DNA from: Bacteroides intestinalis | GTDB taxonomy: Bacteria > Bacteroidota > Bacteroidia > Bacteroidales > Bacteroidaceae | Direction of reading: 5' to 3' | DNA: 64,000 nucleotides | Assembly: GCF_902364365.1 (NCBI RefSeq) | Contig: NZ_CABJDN010000005.1 | Span: 1 to 64,000 of the forward strand | Part shown: positions 35,831 to 43,634 of the stretch, one piece after another | How positions within the stretch are numbered: position 1 is the stretch's first letter | Layout of the letters: every line of letters begins with the position of its first letter | The notes under the pieces: model-generated | Seen by the model: the letters and a program-made list of their open reading frames with translations, nothing else | Databases searched by the model: none | Told to the model about the DNA's origin: nothing | Program-made: the position numbers and the translations under genes

Positions 35831-37034
35831 TGTTCATTTTGAAACCATCTTTCAAGGGAACAAAGGGGTGTTGTTGGATCTAGGACAGACCCAAAAGATA
35901 ACAGGAGGAATAGCCCTTAATGTTTATGAGGAGTTTTACTGTCAAACGGTAACAATTTCATTCAACCGAGGAATAGATAAAAGTGACTTGTTTTCTGCTG
36001 ATGGAAATGTTACATTGAAGTCAGAAACGGAAGGCTGGACACCGGTCAATACTTCGCAAGCAGATAAAGGGAATGGCATCCAAGAATTCACTTTGGAGTA
36101 TGCCGATCCCGGTGGTTCATCCCTGCTTGAACCTCTTTGCTTCTGGATAGAAGGAGAAATTAACAACCAGGCAGGACTACCCAAAGTTCAAATAACAATA
36201 ACCTATACAGATGAAACCGGAGAAAAATCATATAGTGAAAAGAAAAAATTCTATTTCCGAAAAGAAGCTGGGGAACCCTTTATCCGTAATTTTACAGCCA
36301 ATAGAATCGGAGAAGAAAGAACTCCTTGCATGGTATTCAAACAGAAGGAAGAAATAAACTTTTCATGGGAGAGTTATGGTGGCATATATAAGCTATATAG
36401 AGGAAATGATGAAGAACCTTTGTATTCAGGAACTGATTGCAGGTTTACTTTTAAAGAAGGACTAATGTCAGGACAGGTTTTTATCCTAAAAGGAACTTGG
36501 GGAAATAATCAAAAGGATGGAAAAGAACAATTAGGTAGTGGAGAACAAGTTGTTTATAAGGTTCTCTCAATTCAAGTAGAAAATCCATCTATAGTATGTA
36601 ATGAATTATTGGTAAATAAGTCATTTACAGCTAAGGATGCTATATTTTCCGTGAGAAGAGGACATATCAATTTGCTTCAACATGTACCAAAAGAAGGTAT
36701 AAAAGTCCGATTCAAGACAGATGGAATAGCTTACGGATGGTTAGGGTTAGCAAAGGGCGGTTTTTGTACAATGTACGGTAGTATATATGAAAATAATCCG
36801 CAACAATTTCTTTGTTTTAGTGCCCAGTCGGTAAATGATGATATATTATCATCAGACGGAAAAGCGCATCGCCTTATTTTACCTGGAGAACTTACTATAC
36901 CGGTAGCAAAAGGGCAAACTTTAAAGATTTATGTAACTGAAGAAGCAGGGCCTTCAATTGAAGCTGAGGTCTATTGGTTTTTTATATCTACAGGAGACAC
37001 CCCAGGAGGAGAACTCCCATTTGAGTTTGTTTAA
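35811..37034 (+). CDS. Ig-like beta-rich protein of the DUF6603 locus
   Basis: A 407-residue protein, mostly beta strand, with no signal peptide. Residues of about 155-235 read like an immunoglobulin-like domain (PFIRNFTANR, EINFSWESYGGIYKLYRGND, CRFTFKEGLMSGQVFILKGT), a pattern seen in adhesin or fibre-type proteins. The C-terminal part is also beta-rich and ends in PGGELPFEFV. It overlaps the preceding gene by 20 bases and ends the four-gene series; a strong hairpin follows. It may be a fibre, receptor-binding or decoration protein, but that is inference from context and strand pattern. Confidence 0.5.
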   Translation: MEREKSDVHFETIFQGNKGVLLDLGQTQKITGGIALNVYEEFYCQTVTISFNRGIDKSDLFSADGNVTLKSETEGWTPVNTSQADKGNGIQEFTLEYADPGGSSLLEPLCFWIEGEINNQAGLPKVQITITYTDETGEKSYSEKKKFYFRKEAGEPFIRNFTANRIGEERTPCMVFKQKEEINFSWESYGGIYKLYRGNDEEPLYSGTDCRFTFKEGLMSGQVFILKGTWGNNQKDGKEQLGSGEQVVYKVLSIQVENPSIVCNELLVNKSFTAKDAIFSVRRGHINLLQHVPKEGIKVRFKTDGIAYGWLGLAKGGFCTMYGSIYENNPQQFLCFSAQSVNDDILSSDGKAHRLILPGELTIPVAKGQTLKIYVTEEAGPSIEAEVYWFFISTGDTPGGELPFEFV

Positions 37035-37070
37035 TATTTCAAAGCTGATTTCCAAGATACAACAAATAAT

Positions 37071-37112
37071 AGAGGCAACTGATTTTACACAAATTAGTTG
37101 CCTCTTATTAAA
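37071..37112 (+). terminator. Terminator of the DUF6603 gene series
   Basis: AGAGGCAACT (37071-37080) pairs with AGTTGCCTCT (37096-37105) around a 15-base A+T-rich loop, followed by TATTAAAA. It lies 36 bases past the stop of the 407-residue gene. Confidence 0.7.
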
Positions 37113-37229
37113 AATATTCTGTAAATATCACTTTTATGCATTCAGTAAATCAATGAACCATGTATCTGTTGTTTTTGTTTTTGCAATATAATAGTTATCT
37201 ATATTAAAAGATAAGGATATTTATGATGC

Positions 37230-37276
37230 TTTGTAACATTTGTAACAAATCCTATCTTAGAATAGCACTAATTTTG
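37230..37276 (+). promoter_or_regulatory. Cupin promoter region with tandem 9-bp repeat
   Basis: TTTGTAACA occurs twice head to tail (37230-37238, 37239-37247), 22 bases upstream of a consensus -7 box TAATTTTG (37269-37276). The nearest TTTG is 26 bases from the -7 box, longer than usual, so the tandem repeat may be an activator or repressor site rather than a -33 box. Confidence 0.45.
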
Positions 37277-37305
37277 TATCAGTCAGTTTAAAAAATAAAT
37301 GAGAT

Positions 37306-37650
37306 ATGAAAACTAATACAACATTTGCGTATGCAACAGTATTTAATATCGCTGGAGAGGTAGACTATGCCAGTGGTGGAATAGTTAGTAAACAGATTAT
37401 TAAAAATCAGGCAGGAAATGTAACTCTATTCTCTTTTGATAAAGAACAGGGGTTAAGTGAACATACTGCACCTTTTGATGCTCTGGTACAAATTCTTGAT
37501 GGGGAAGTTGAAATACATGTCGGAGGTATCCCTCACAGGCTGAAGGCAGGTGAGATAATCATTATGCCGGCTAATGTCCCCCACGCATTACATGCAGTTG
37601 AACGTTTCAAGATGTTATTAACTATGATAAAGGGAGAAAACAATGAGTGA
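37306..37650 (+). CDS. Small cupin-domain protein
   Basis: A 114-residue single-domain cupin. Motif 1 lies around GLSEHTAPFDALVQILDGEV and motif 2 around AGEIIIMPANVPHALHAVE; the His, Glu and His residues that usually bind a metal are present. Small cupins of this size are often stress-related, sugar-binding or regulatory; no substrate can be assigned. It has its own promoter and lies between the DUF6603 series and the sheath gene. A 23-codon frame follows directly (ATG 37643, MSELVNSSEGKTYSTPDPLI) and may be a remnant. Confidence 0.75.
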   Translation: MKTNTTFAYATVFNIAGEVDYASGGIVSKQIIKNQAGNVTLFSFDKEQGLSEHTAPFDALVQILDGEVEIHVGGIPHRLKAGEIIIMPANVPHALHAVERFKMLLTMIKGENNE

Positions 37651-37757
37651 ATTGGTCAATAGTTCAGAAGGAAAGACTTACTCAACACCTGATCCTTTAA
37701 TTACATAATAGTGAAGCACCAGAACAAGTAAAAGAAGGCTTGAAGGAGCGTTTTTAT

Positions 37758-37798
37758 AGGCACTGCCCACAATTCCATGTAAATAGTGGACAGTGCCT
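37758..37798. terminator. Hairpin between convergent cupin and sheath genes
   Basis: AGGCACTGCCCAC (37758-37770) pairs with GTGGACAGTGCCT (37786-37798) with one mismatch. It is positioned to serve both converging transcripts. Confidence 0.6.
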
Positions 37799-37811
37799 TA
37801 ACTAAATTTAG

Positions 37812-39338
37812 CTAGCTCTTCTGCATTTGTTGCTGGAATGTTATTTCAATAAATTCTGCAGGGCGGGAGATTGCTACTAATACTGTAACACGCATTATAC
37901 CTTCCAATACATCTTCCGGTGTCATCGTGTCACCCAATCCGACATGTACACTGAATGCATCTTCGGGAGTGGCTCCTGCCAGACCGCCTCTTTTCCATAC
38001 TCCACGCAGGAAGTTCTCAATCATATATTTAATATTCAACCAGGTATTTGCATCATTAGGTTCGAATACATAGGCATGAGCTGCATTTTTGACGGATTCT
38101 TCCAGGAAAATCATGGTACGACGCACGTTGATATATCTCCAATCCAGTGAATTGCTATCCAATGTACGGGCGCCCCAGACTTTTATGCCTTCGCCGATAA
38201 AGGAACGTATTGCATTAATTGCCTTGCCATTTGCAGGTACATTTAGATCCTCTTGTTCCCTGTTATTGATGTTTACCTCCGGTCTGTTAACGTAATTGAC
38301 TGAAACATTTGCAGGTGCTTTCCATACACCGCGCGTATTATCTACCATGGTGTAGATACCTGCCATGGCTGCGGAAGGTGGCAGTAAATTCAGGGATGCT
38401 TTCACAGTCTTTATCATTGACTGATATATGCTCCAGTTTTGCAATAAAACTTGATGAAATTCATTCTTTTTATTATCCGGCGTTTCTTGGCTCTTTATGA
38501 TTTCATCAATTGTTGCATTTGCATAATTCAAAATGTCGGAATCTTTGGGAAAGAATGCCTTGAAATCAAGCTCACTGTCAGCAGACCAAGAAAACATATC
38601 GGCTGTAATATCTTTATCTCCCAGTATTGTTGTCTCAAGCCATGGATAGTAGGCTGCTCCATATGACAGGCCATTGTTGCCGATATTGGTCTGGAACTCT
38701 TCTACTTGCTCCATCATAGTCTGATTCTCCGAACTTTTGGCTTGAACATCAAGAATAGCAAAACGATTCTGCATTTTACTGCAATGATTCAGAACCATCA
38801 TTTGAATATTTGCACAATCCGAAGAATACACTGCTTCGGGGATCACAACCATTGTTATTTCCCGCTCTTTTTCAAGAGCGTTGATCGCATTGCTCATCAT
38901 ATTCTTGTTCAGCAGTTGGTTGTCTTTATAGTTTCCTGCTGAAAGAACATAGCAAGTACCGCCTCCATTAGCAAAGAACATCAACATCTGATAGTAGAGA
39001 GTGAAGTGTTTCTTTCTCTGAGCTGTAAATACATACTTTGTGGTTGTCGCGTCAGTTTCGGTATACTCTTCCTCGTACGTAAACAGGCTGTTTGCAATAG
39101 TGCTATTCGACTTTTTAATACTTAGGATAAACTTTTCTTCGGGGCCTTGGCCGAAATAGTTTATATATTCCGCCATAGAGGAAATTCTCCATGGTTTACC
39201 TTTTAAGTCTTCCTTTCCATTTGAAGCCTTTTCAGTGATGCCTATAAAAACAGGAATTGAAGTGGGAACCTCTACTACTGAATTCGGAAAGGCATTTTTT
39301 TCAACGATGTATACACCGGGAGTTTTCATGTTTGCCAT
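37812..39338 (-). CDS. Contractile tail sheath protein
   Basis: About 508 residues from ATG 39338 (MANMKTPGVYIVEKNAFPNS); the PGVYIxE opening is typical of phage and extracellular-injection-system sheaths. Further family features are VPVFIGITEKA, YVLSAGNYKDN in the inserted middle domain, and the C-terminal subdomain RGVWKAPANVSVNYV, the conserved NAIRSFIGEGIKVWGARTLD, and WLNIKYMIENFLRGVWKRGG. The gene appears intact. In an injection system the sheath contracts around a tube. Here the only tube gene seen, at 24838, is broken, and no baseplate, spike or ATPase gene is in the window. It has its own promoter on the minus strand. Confidence 0.88.
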   Translation of the reverse strand: MANMKTPGVYIVEKNAFPNSVVEVPTSIPVFIGITEKASNGKEDLKGKPWRISSMAEYINYFGQGPEEKFILSIKKSNSTIANSLFTYEEEYTETDATTTKYVFTAQRKKHFTLYYQMLMFFANGGGTCYVLSAGNYKDNQLLNKNMMSNAINALEKEREITMVVIPEAVYSSDCANIQMMVLNHCSKMQNRFAILDVQAKSSENQTMMEQVEEFQTNIGNNGLSYGAAYYPWLETTILGDKDITADMFSWSADSELDFKAFFPKDSDILNYANATIDEIIKSQETPDNKKNEFHQVLLQNWSIYQSMIKTVKASLNLLPPSAAMAGIYTMVDNTRGVWKAPANVSVNYVNRPEVNINNREQEDLNVPANGKAINAIRSFIGEGIKVWGARTLDSNSLDWRYINVRRTMIFLEESVKNAAHAYVFEPNDANTWLNIKYMIENFLRGVWKRGGLAGATPEDAFSVHVGLGDTMTPEDVLEGIMRVTVLVAISRPAEFIEITFQQQMQKS

Positions 39339-39386
39339 AAATCTATTTTTTATTAAGATTTGATGTAAGAAACTTACTTCATTATA

Positions 39387-39418
39387 CAAAGAAAGCTTTT
39401 TTAATTAATCTATCCAAA
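39387..39418 (-). promoter_or_regulatory. Promoter of the sheath gene
   Basis: On the minus strand TTTG (39418-39415) is followed after 20 bases by TTTCTTTG (39394-39387), close to the Bacteroidota consensus (TAnnTTTG, first two bases different). It lies about 50 bases before the chosen ATG, favouring ATG 39338 over an in-frame start at 39389 which would overlap the box. Confidence 0.45.
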
Positions 39419-39498
39419 TAGAAAAATATCTATTTTTTTGATATTTATAATTCATAATATTGGTACTTGAATAAAGTTGAACTGATAGTATCAGGAGC

Positions 39499-39942
39499 TT
39501 AAAGCCCCCGATACTGCCCTTTTGCATCGAAGCACGGACATGCCTTGTGTATGGAATTACTGAGCTGATAATGTCCCAATATGCTAGCTTGCGGATAATC
39601 TGTTTTCAGTTGCCGCAGCAAATCGAGTAGGGAACATTTCTGGGCATACGTCCTTGTATCTGCCGGTCGGCCGCGTTCATCCAGTCCGCCTTCGTAGCAG
39701 ATGCCGATGCTCTTGTCATTCCATCCTGTAGCATGTGCTCCGATCTGGTGAACCGGACGACAGATGTGTATTTCACCGTCACGTGTGATGTAGAAATGAT
39801 ACCCGATGCCCGCAAAGCCCCTTGCCAAATGACATCTTCGAAGAGCTTCTACGGAGAAATTCTTGTCACAGCGTGTTGCTGAACAATGAACTACCAGGAG
39901 TTTTACCTCCCGATAGTTCTGATAAAAACTTCCTGCTCTCAT
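39499..39942 (-). CDS. N-acetylmuramoyl-L-alanine amidase (Amidase_2)
   Basis: A 147-residue zinc amidase cutting the MurNAc-L-Ala bond. Zn ligands are in LLVVHCSATRC and in the C-terminal SNSIHKACPCFD; GIGYHFYITRDGEI and CRPVHQIGAHATGWNDKSIG are the family core. There is no signal peptide. It begins 3 bases after the smalltalk gene stop and belongs to the HU, smalltalk, amidase series that accompanies capsule loci in Bacteroides. It might be taken for a phage lysin, but its neighbours are not phage genes. Confidence 0.88.
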   Translation of the reverse strand: MRAGSFYQNYREVKLLVVHCSATRCDKNFSVEALRRCHLARGFAGIGYHFYITRDGEIHICRPVHQIGAHATGWNDKSIGICYEGGLDERGRPADTRTYAQKCSLLDLLRQLKTDYPQASILGHYQLSNSIHKACPCFDAKGQYRGL

Positions 39943-39945
39943 AGT

Positions 39946-40050
39946 CTATTTCATGCAAGAATTTAGTCCGAATACGCCTGCCAGGGCAGATGCCACGGCA
40001 ATTACAACTTTGATGATCACACTCCAGGTTGAACTTGATTTTTTCTCCAT
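39946..40050 (-). CDS. Smalltalk protein
   Basis: A 34-residue protein with a charged Ser-rich N-terminus and one hydrophobic helix: MEKKSSSTWSVIIKVVIAVA, then SALAGVFGLNSCMK. It matches the very short smalltalk family found in Bacteroides between an HU-like gene and an amidase gene, exactly as here. Function unknown; it is presumably a membrane peptide, in a position reminiscent of a holin beside a lysin. Confidence 0.8.
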   Translation of the reverse strand: MEKKSSSTWSVIIKVVIAVASALAGVFGLNSCMK

Positions 40051-40064
40051 GTGACAGTAATTTA

Positions 40065-40092
40065 GTGATTAGTGATTAGTGATTAGTGATTA
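40065..40092. repeat. GTGATTA tandem repeat, four copies
   Basis: Four perfect consecutive 7-base units between the smalltalk start and the HU-like stop. Copy number could vary by slippage; it lies just 5' of the smalltalk start codon. Confidence 0.85.
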
Positions 40093-40098
40093 GCAATA

Positions 40099-40134
40099 GC
40101 GCAGCCTTTCATTATTAATTTCTAAAGGCTGCGC
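40099..40134 (-). terminator. Hairpin after the HU-like gene
   Basis: GCGCAGCCTTT (40099-40109) and AAAGGCTGCGC (40124-40134) are perfect 11-base inverted copies, 9 bases beyond the stop of the HU-like gene. No long T-tract follows on the minus strand, so it may reduce rather than stop read-through. Confidence 0.55.
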
Positions 40135-40143
40135 CTTTGGACG

Positions 40144-40686
40144 CTATCCCAGCGGATCATCCTCTATGCCTCCGTCGCCTCCTGAATTTCCACCGCCACC
40201 GGTGTTTCCGCCATCGCCTCCTCCCGGTGTGGGTGTTTTGGAAATATCCACGGTGGTCTGTCCTGCCTTCTGTGCTTTGAGCACAGCGCGTGTGGCAGCA
40301 CGGGTAGGGACCGGTGAGAACTCCATACCGGCGAAGATGTTTTTCAAATCTTCTCCGGGGATAAACTGAATATTGACTCCGGTAATATTGGCAGCCGAGA
40401 ATTTCTCCGCCGTTTCAGCCCCCCGGCTGGTTATTTGTAATCGGAATTTCCCCAGGTCTCCGAAGTCTACCTGTTCTCCTGCCCGCAGGCCGTCAATCAT
40501 ATTCTCGACGGTAGCGATGATAACAGCAGTCACGTCCGCCCTGCTGGCGGTGGTCTGCGATGATACTCTCTTGGCGAGTGCTTTTAGTGATAACTCTTGC
40601 GAAACCTGCGCTTTCGCATACGCTTTTTTGGCCTCTTCCAGATTCATTGGATTGCCCATCATTGCAATACTGTAATTCAATGCCAT
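40144..40686 (-). CDS. HU-like DNA-binding protein with Gly-rich tail
   Basis: A 180-residue protein. Residues of about 1-125 fit the HU-like fold of Bacteroides (VSQELSLKALAKRVSSQTTA, DFGDLGKFRLQITSRG, INIQFIPGEDL-like arm). The C-terminal 40 residues are a low-complexity tail of Gly, Asp and Asn (GGGDGGNTGGGGNSGGDGG). Such proteins usually precede the smalltalk and amidase genes, as here. It probably binds DNA non-specifically; it is longer than true HU (about 90 residues). Confidence 0.82.
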   Translation of the reverse strand: MALNYSIAMMGNPMNLEEAKKAYAKAQVSQELSLKALAKRVSSQTTASRADVTAVIIATVENMIDGLRAGEQVDFGDLGKFRLQITSRGAETAEKFSAANITGVNIQFIPGEDLKNIFAGMEFSPVPTRAATRAVLKAQKAGQTTVDISKTPTPGGGDGGNTGGGGNSGGDGGIEDDPLG

Positions 40687-40693
40687 AGTTGTG

Positions 40694-40713
40694 AATTAAG
40701 AATTAAAAATTAA
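40694..40713 (-). repeat. T/A-rich leader repeat before the HU-like gene
   Basis: On the minus strand TTAATTTTTAATTCTTAATT lies just before the HU-like ATG. The identical 20 bases precede upxZ at 45348-45367 in the same orientation relative to the gene. Confidence 0.75.
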
Positions 40714-40930
40714 AAAATGAAAGATGAATTTCACCCGTGTAAGTTCAGTGGAATACTGTGCTTCCCGTGGTGAACGAAACAAAGGTAGGATGTGCTGAGG
40801 GGCGAATAATGAAAGGGCTTATTCCTTCATGAAACTGCATGATAAAGAGTGAAAAGTATTTGCCTAAGGTGAGTTATATGTAATATAAAATGCTTATCTT
40901 TATGCTATGATAATCAATAAAATAACTCTT

Positions 40931-41182
40931 ATGAAAACAAGTAATGAAAATGAAAGGGACCCTGAAGAAGTCTGGCCCGTACGTCCTTACTCCAAACGTG
41001 AGCTTGCCGAGGCTTATGCCCCGAATATCTCTCCCGTGTCCGCTTTGAACCGCTTGGCGCAATGGTTCAAGTATAACCTGCAACTAAGCGAAGCCTTGCT
41101 TCAGACAGGCTATAAGAAGCGCCAGCAGATATTTACTTCCATGCAAGTGGAATTGATATTCAGGTATCTGGGAAGACCCTGA
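40931..41182 (+). CDS. DUF4248 domain-containing protein
   Basis: An 83-residue protein from the chosen ATG (MKTSNENERDPEEVWPVRPY); an in-frame ATG 24 bases upstream is also possible. The core YSKRELAEAYAPNISPVSAL, NRLAQWFKYN and QKQIF-like end fit DUF4248, a small helix-rich family that co-occurs with VirE/HU genes at Bacteroides capsule loci. The helix-turn-helix-like spacing suggests DNA binding, but this is not proven. It is transcribed opposite to the genes on both sides. Confidence 0.75.
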   Translation: MKTSNENERDPEEVWPVRPYSKRELAEAYAPNISPVSALNRLAQWFKYNLQLSEALLQTGYKKRQQIFTSMQVELIFRYLGRP

Positions 41183-41220
41183 ACAATTGGCGATTGATAA
41201 TTGACAATTGGTGTATGAAA

Positions 41221-41261
41221 GTGCGCAAGCCGAACGCTTATATCTGCGTTGGCTTGCGCAC
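41221..41261. terminator. Strong hairpin between convergent DUF4248 and VirE genes
   Basis: GTGCGCAAGCC (41221-41231) pairs with GGCTTGCGCAC (41251-41261), and the inner AACGC with GCGTT. Suited to terminating from both sides. The following bases repeat parts of it (CTTATCTG, GGCCAACGC), suggesting decayed further copies. Confidence 0.65.
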
Positions 41262-41353
41262 TTATCTGTATCGGCCAACGCTGATATCTGCGATGGCCTT
41301 CTCACTTATCTGCACCGGGCGATGCACTTATGTCTGACAGTACCCGGTTCCAT

Positions 41354-43519
41354 TTATTTGAATCCCTTGTCCACTTCATCGTTTTGGATATCCACCACTT
41401 CATATTCCGTGCTTCCCTGTCCATTCCTTCTTGTCCGGAATCCGTATTTTTCCAGTGACATTACCAATGTCTGTATGGTCTGCCTGTTCACCTGTATCTT
41501 TCCGTAAATGGCTATCTTGCTGAGTATGGCTGCCGCCGGCATCCACTTTATGCAGTAATCCTGCGGTTGCGGCTTGCGGAAGTATACGAGCAGGTTTTCC
41601 TCCACGGGATCTTTCATACGGTGCAGCTCATTGTGTCTGTTCAGTTCGTTTATTTCCTCTCCTTCATACCAGTACCGGTATCCTTCCTTTATCAACGCGT
41701 AGGCCTGCGCATATATCCCCTCATAATTGACCGGTGTGCGATAATCCAGTGTAATGATGGAGGAGGGGAGGAAACGCCGGTTCCCGCCTATGTCCTGCAG
41801 ACACTGTCGATTATTCGTACTGGCAATGAAGGATGCATGCCGTATGAAATTGTATGCCTGCATGTCGTATGCTTTCCGTTCCGTCACGCTTTCCTGCGTG
41901 ATGACCCGTTTCAACCCTGCCAGATCGCCTATCCTGGCCCCTTCAAATTCTTCCATATTGATGATGAGGTGCGTGCTGAGCAGCAACTGGTGGTCCTTGT
42001 TGTCCGGGTTCACCATTCCGTTCCGGTAATACTCCCTCCACTGGGGAGGTAACAGCCTGCGTATCCAAGTACTTTTCCCTTTTCCCTGTTCGGAGTACAG
42101 GATGATCACAAGATGGTTGACCTGCTCATCTTGCAGTGCACATGCCAGCATTCCCACGAACCACCTTCGGAAACTTTCCTTCCAGAACTCCTGGTCTTCC
42201 GCCTGTACCGTATCCGCCAGCCGGCCGATATAATCAGTCTCCCCATCCCAGGGTTCCAGTTTCTCTACGTAGTCTGTGAACTGGTTGAAATCCCTTGCAT
42301 AGGTGGAGTCAATGACCGCCTGCAGATAATTCCTGAAACACTTGATTCCTGCCAGTTGCAAGGCCAGGAATATGGAGTTGTAGCTTCTTGCCCTCATAGG
42401 TCGGAACCTGCCTTTCCATCCCTCTTCTTTCTCATCGAAGTTTAGGTATTCCAGCCTGTCCAGTATTACATTCCTTCGGATATCATAATGTGCCTTCAGG
42501 AAGTCGAGTACTTGGTTGATGATATCCGGCTTCTCTTCCTTATGATGGATGGCTGCTTCCTCCGTCTTGTCGGTATAGACGTACGCGTTGTGTATGGGCA
42601 CAGCCACATCGAACCCTTCACTGCCGAAATTTTCCTGAGCCAACCGAATTGCCACCTCTTCTTCCAATGCCTTTGCATAACACTTGTTTCCCAGAGCGAA
42701 TATGAAGCTGTCCCTGTTTCCCGGTTCGAATTTGGCAATCCTCTTTACTGCAAGCACCGCCTTGTTGAATTCCATCCTTTCCCACGGCTCGGCTTCCGCC
42801 TTATCACTTACCACCTTATTACTCCCACTCATCACCTTATCACTTACCACCTTACCACTCTTCTTTTTCCCCATCTGCGGTCTTTCAGGCGGCACAATAC
42901 CGGTCAGCATCTCATCGACCTCTTTCATAAGTTCTTCATTCAGGTATGCCTTTTCATCGAAAGAAGTGAAGAATCCCCTTGAAATATCTTTCCCACTTCC
43001 GTCCACTTCCACATCCAGTAACTTTTCATAGTATTCCTTGCAGGCATCATACATCATCCTGTGATATTTTTCCAACGCTGAGAAATCCTTTTCTCCATTA
43101 GAGAATGTCTCCCTGAGAGTGGTGGCATCTTCCGTCTGCAGGAACACGAATATCTTGAATCCATGTGCTTTTGGAGTGAGGAAGCTGCCCAGCGTGTTAG
43201 GATCCTTGTTGATTTTCTCCCTCAAGTCTTCCAGCTTCTCTTCGGGCTGGTCGTCAATATCCAACAGGATAACGTGCGTGTACCTTGTGATGCTGTAAGC
43301 TTGTCTTTTTTCGCTGTATCCTGCCGTGATGGTGTAGAATGGCAATTGCTTCTTCACATTGTTTGCCTCTTCCGTCTTTCCCTGGCTGACGAGCAGTCTT
43401 ATTTTGAATACAAGTTTAGCGTGTATTCCCTTTGTGATGTTTTCAATTACTTTTCTCAGGGTTATCTCTCCCCGAACGTTGCTGAATCCGCTGTATGCGG
43501 TAACCGGAATATTTTCCAT
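41354..43519 (-). CDS. VirE N-terminal / DUF3874 P-loop protein
   Basis: About 721 residues from ATG 43519 (MENIPVTAYSGFSNVRGEIT); an upstream start at 43624 would run through the hairpin at 43584-43620. The N-terminal VirE_N/primase-like region has HVILLDIDDQPEEKL and GSFLTPKAHGFKIFVFLQ. The C-terminal VapE-type ATPase has Walker A YSEQGKGKSTWIRRLLPPQW, HLIINMEEFEGARIG, and SFIASTNNRQCLQDIGGNRR. It ends with a winged-helix-like segment. Such genes sit beside capsule loci and in mobile elements; the job is unknown, perhaps replication-like DNA unwinding. It contains an in-frame 20-base direct repeat. Confidence 0.85.
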   Translation of the reverse strand: MENIPVTAYSGFSNVRGEITLRKVIENITKGIHAKLVFKIRLLVSQGKTEEANNVKKQLPFYTITAGYSEKRQAYSITRYTHVILLDIDDQPEEKLEDLREKINKDPNTLGSFLTPKAHGFKIFVFLQTEDATTLRETFSNGEKDFSALEKYHRMMYDACKEYYEKLLDVEVDGSGKDISRGFFTSFDEKAYLNEELMKEVDEMLTGIVPPERPQMGKKKSGKVVSDKVMSGSNKVVSDKAEAEPWERMEFNKAVLAVKRIAKFEPGNRDSFIFALGNKCYAKALEEEVAIRLAQENFGSEGFDVAVPIHNAYVYTDKTEEAAIHHKEEKPDIINQVLDFLKAHYDIRRNVILDRLEYLNFDEKEEGWKGRFRPMRARSYNSIFLALQLAGIKCFRNYLQAVIDSTYARDFNQFTDYVEKLEPWDGETDYIGRLADTVQAEDQEFWKESFRRWFVGMLACALQDEQVNHLVIILYSEQGKGKSTWIRRLLPPQWREYYRNGMVNPDNKDHQLLLSTHLIINMEEFEGARIGDLAGLKRVITQESVTERKAYDMQAYNFIRHASFIASTNNRQCLQDIGGNRRFLPSSIITLDYRTPVNYEGIYAQAYALIKEGYRYWYEGEEINELNRHNELHRMKDPVEENLLVYFRKPQPQDYCIKWMPAAAILSKIAIYGKIQVNRQTIQTLVMSLEKYGFRTRRNGQGSTEYEVVDIQNDEVDKGFK
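42799..42854. repeat. In-frame direct repeat within the VirE gene
   Basis: CCTTATCACTTACCACCTTA occurs at 42799-42818 and again at 42835-42854, exactly 12 codons apart, encoding two similar KVVSDK stretches in a low-complexity linker. The GTGATAAG unit read on the minus strand resembles intergenic tandem repeats such as the one at 40065. Confidence 0.75.
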
Positions 43520-43583
43520 CTCTTTGTTAGTTGTTTTAGTCTGCCTTGTTGGCAGCGCGAAGTAGGGTATAATATTCGGAATG

Positions 43584-43620
43584 GCAAAAACGCCTTTTTT
43601 CACCGAAAAGGCGTTTTTGC
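43584..43620 (-). terminator. Terminator or attenuator between the 119-residue gene and VirE
   Basis: GCAAAAACGCCTTTT (43584-43598) and AAAAGGCGTTTTTGC (43606-43620) are perfect 15-base inverted copies around TTCACCG. The hairpin ends the upstream minus-strand gene and lies in the leader of the VirE gene. Confidence 0.75.
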
Positions 43621-43634
43621 ACAATTTTGAATTC

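Noticed and set aside
37643..37711. 23-codon frame after the cupin gene as a real small gene
   Set aside because: No recognisable features and it ends in two stops; it could be a remnant but there is not enough to support a gene.
40065..40092. CRISPR-like array
   Set aside because: The units are 7 bases long, contiguous and without spacers; it is a simple tandem repeat.
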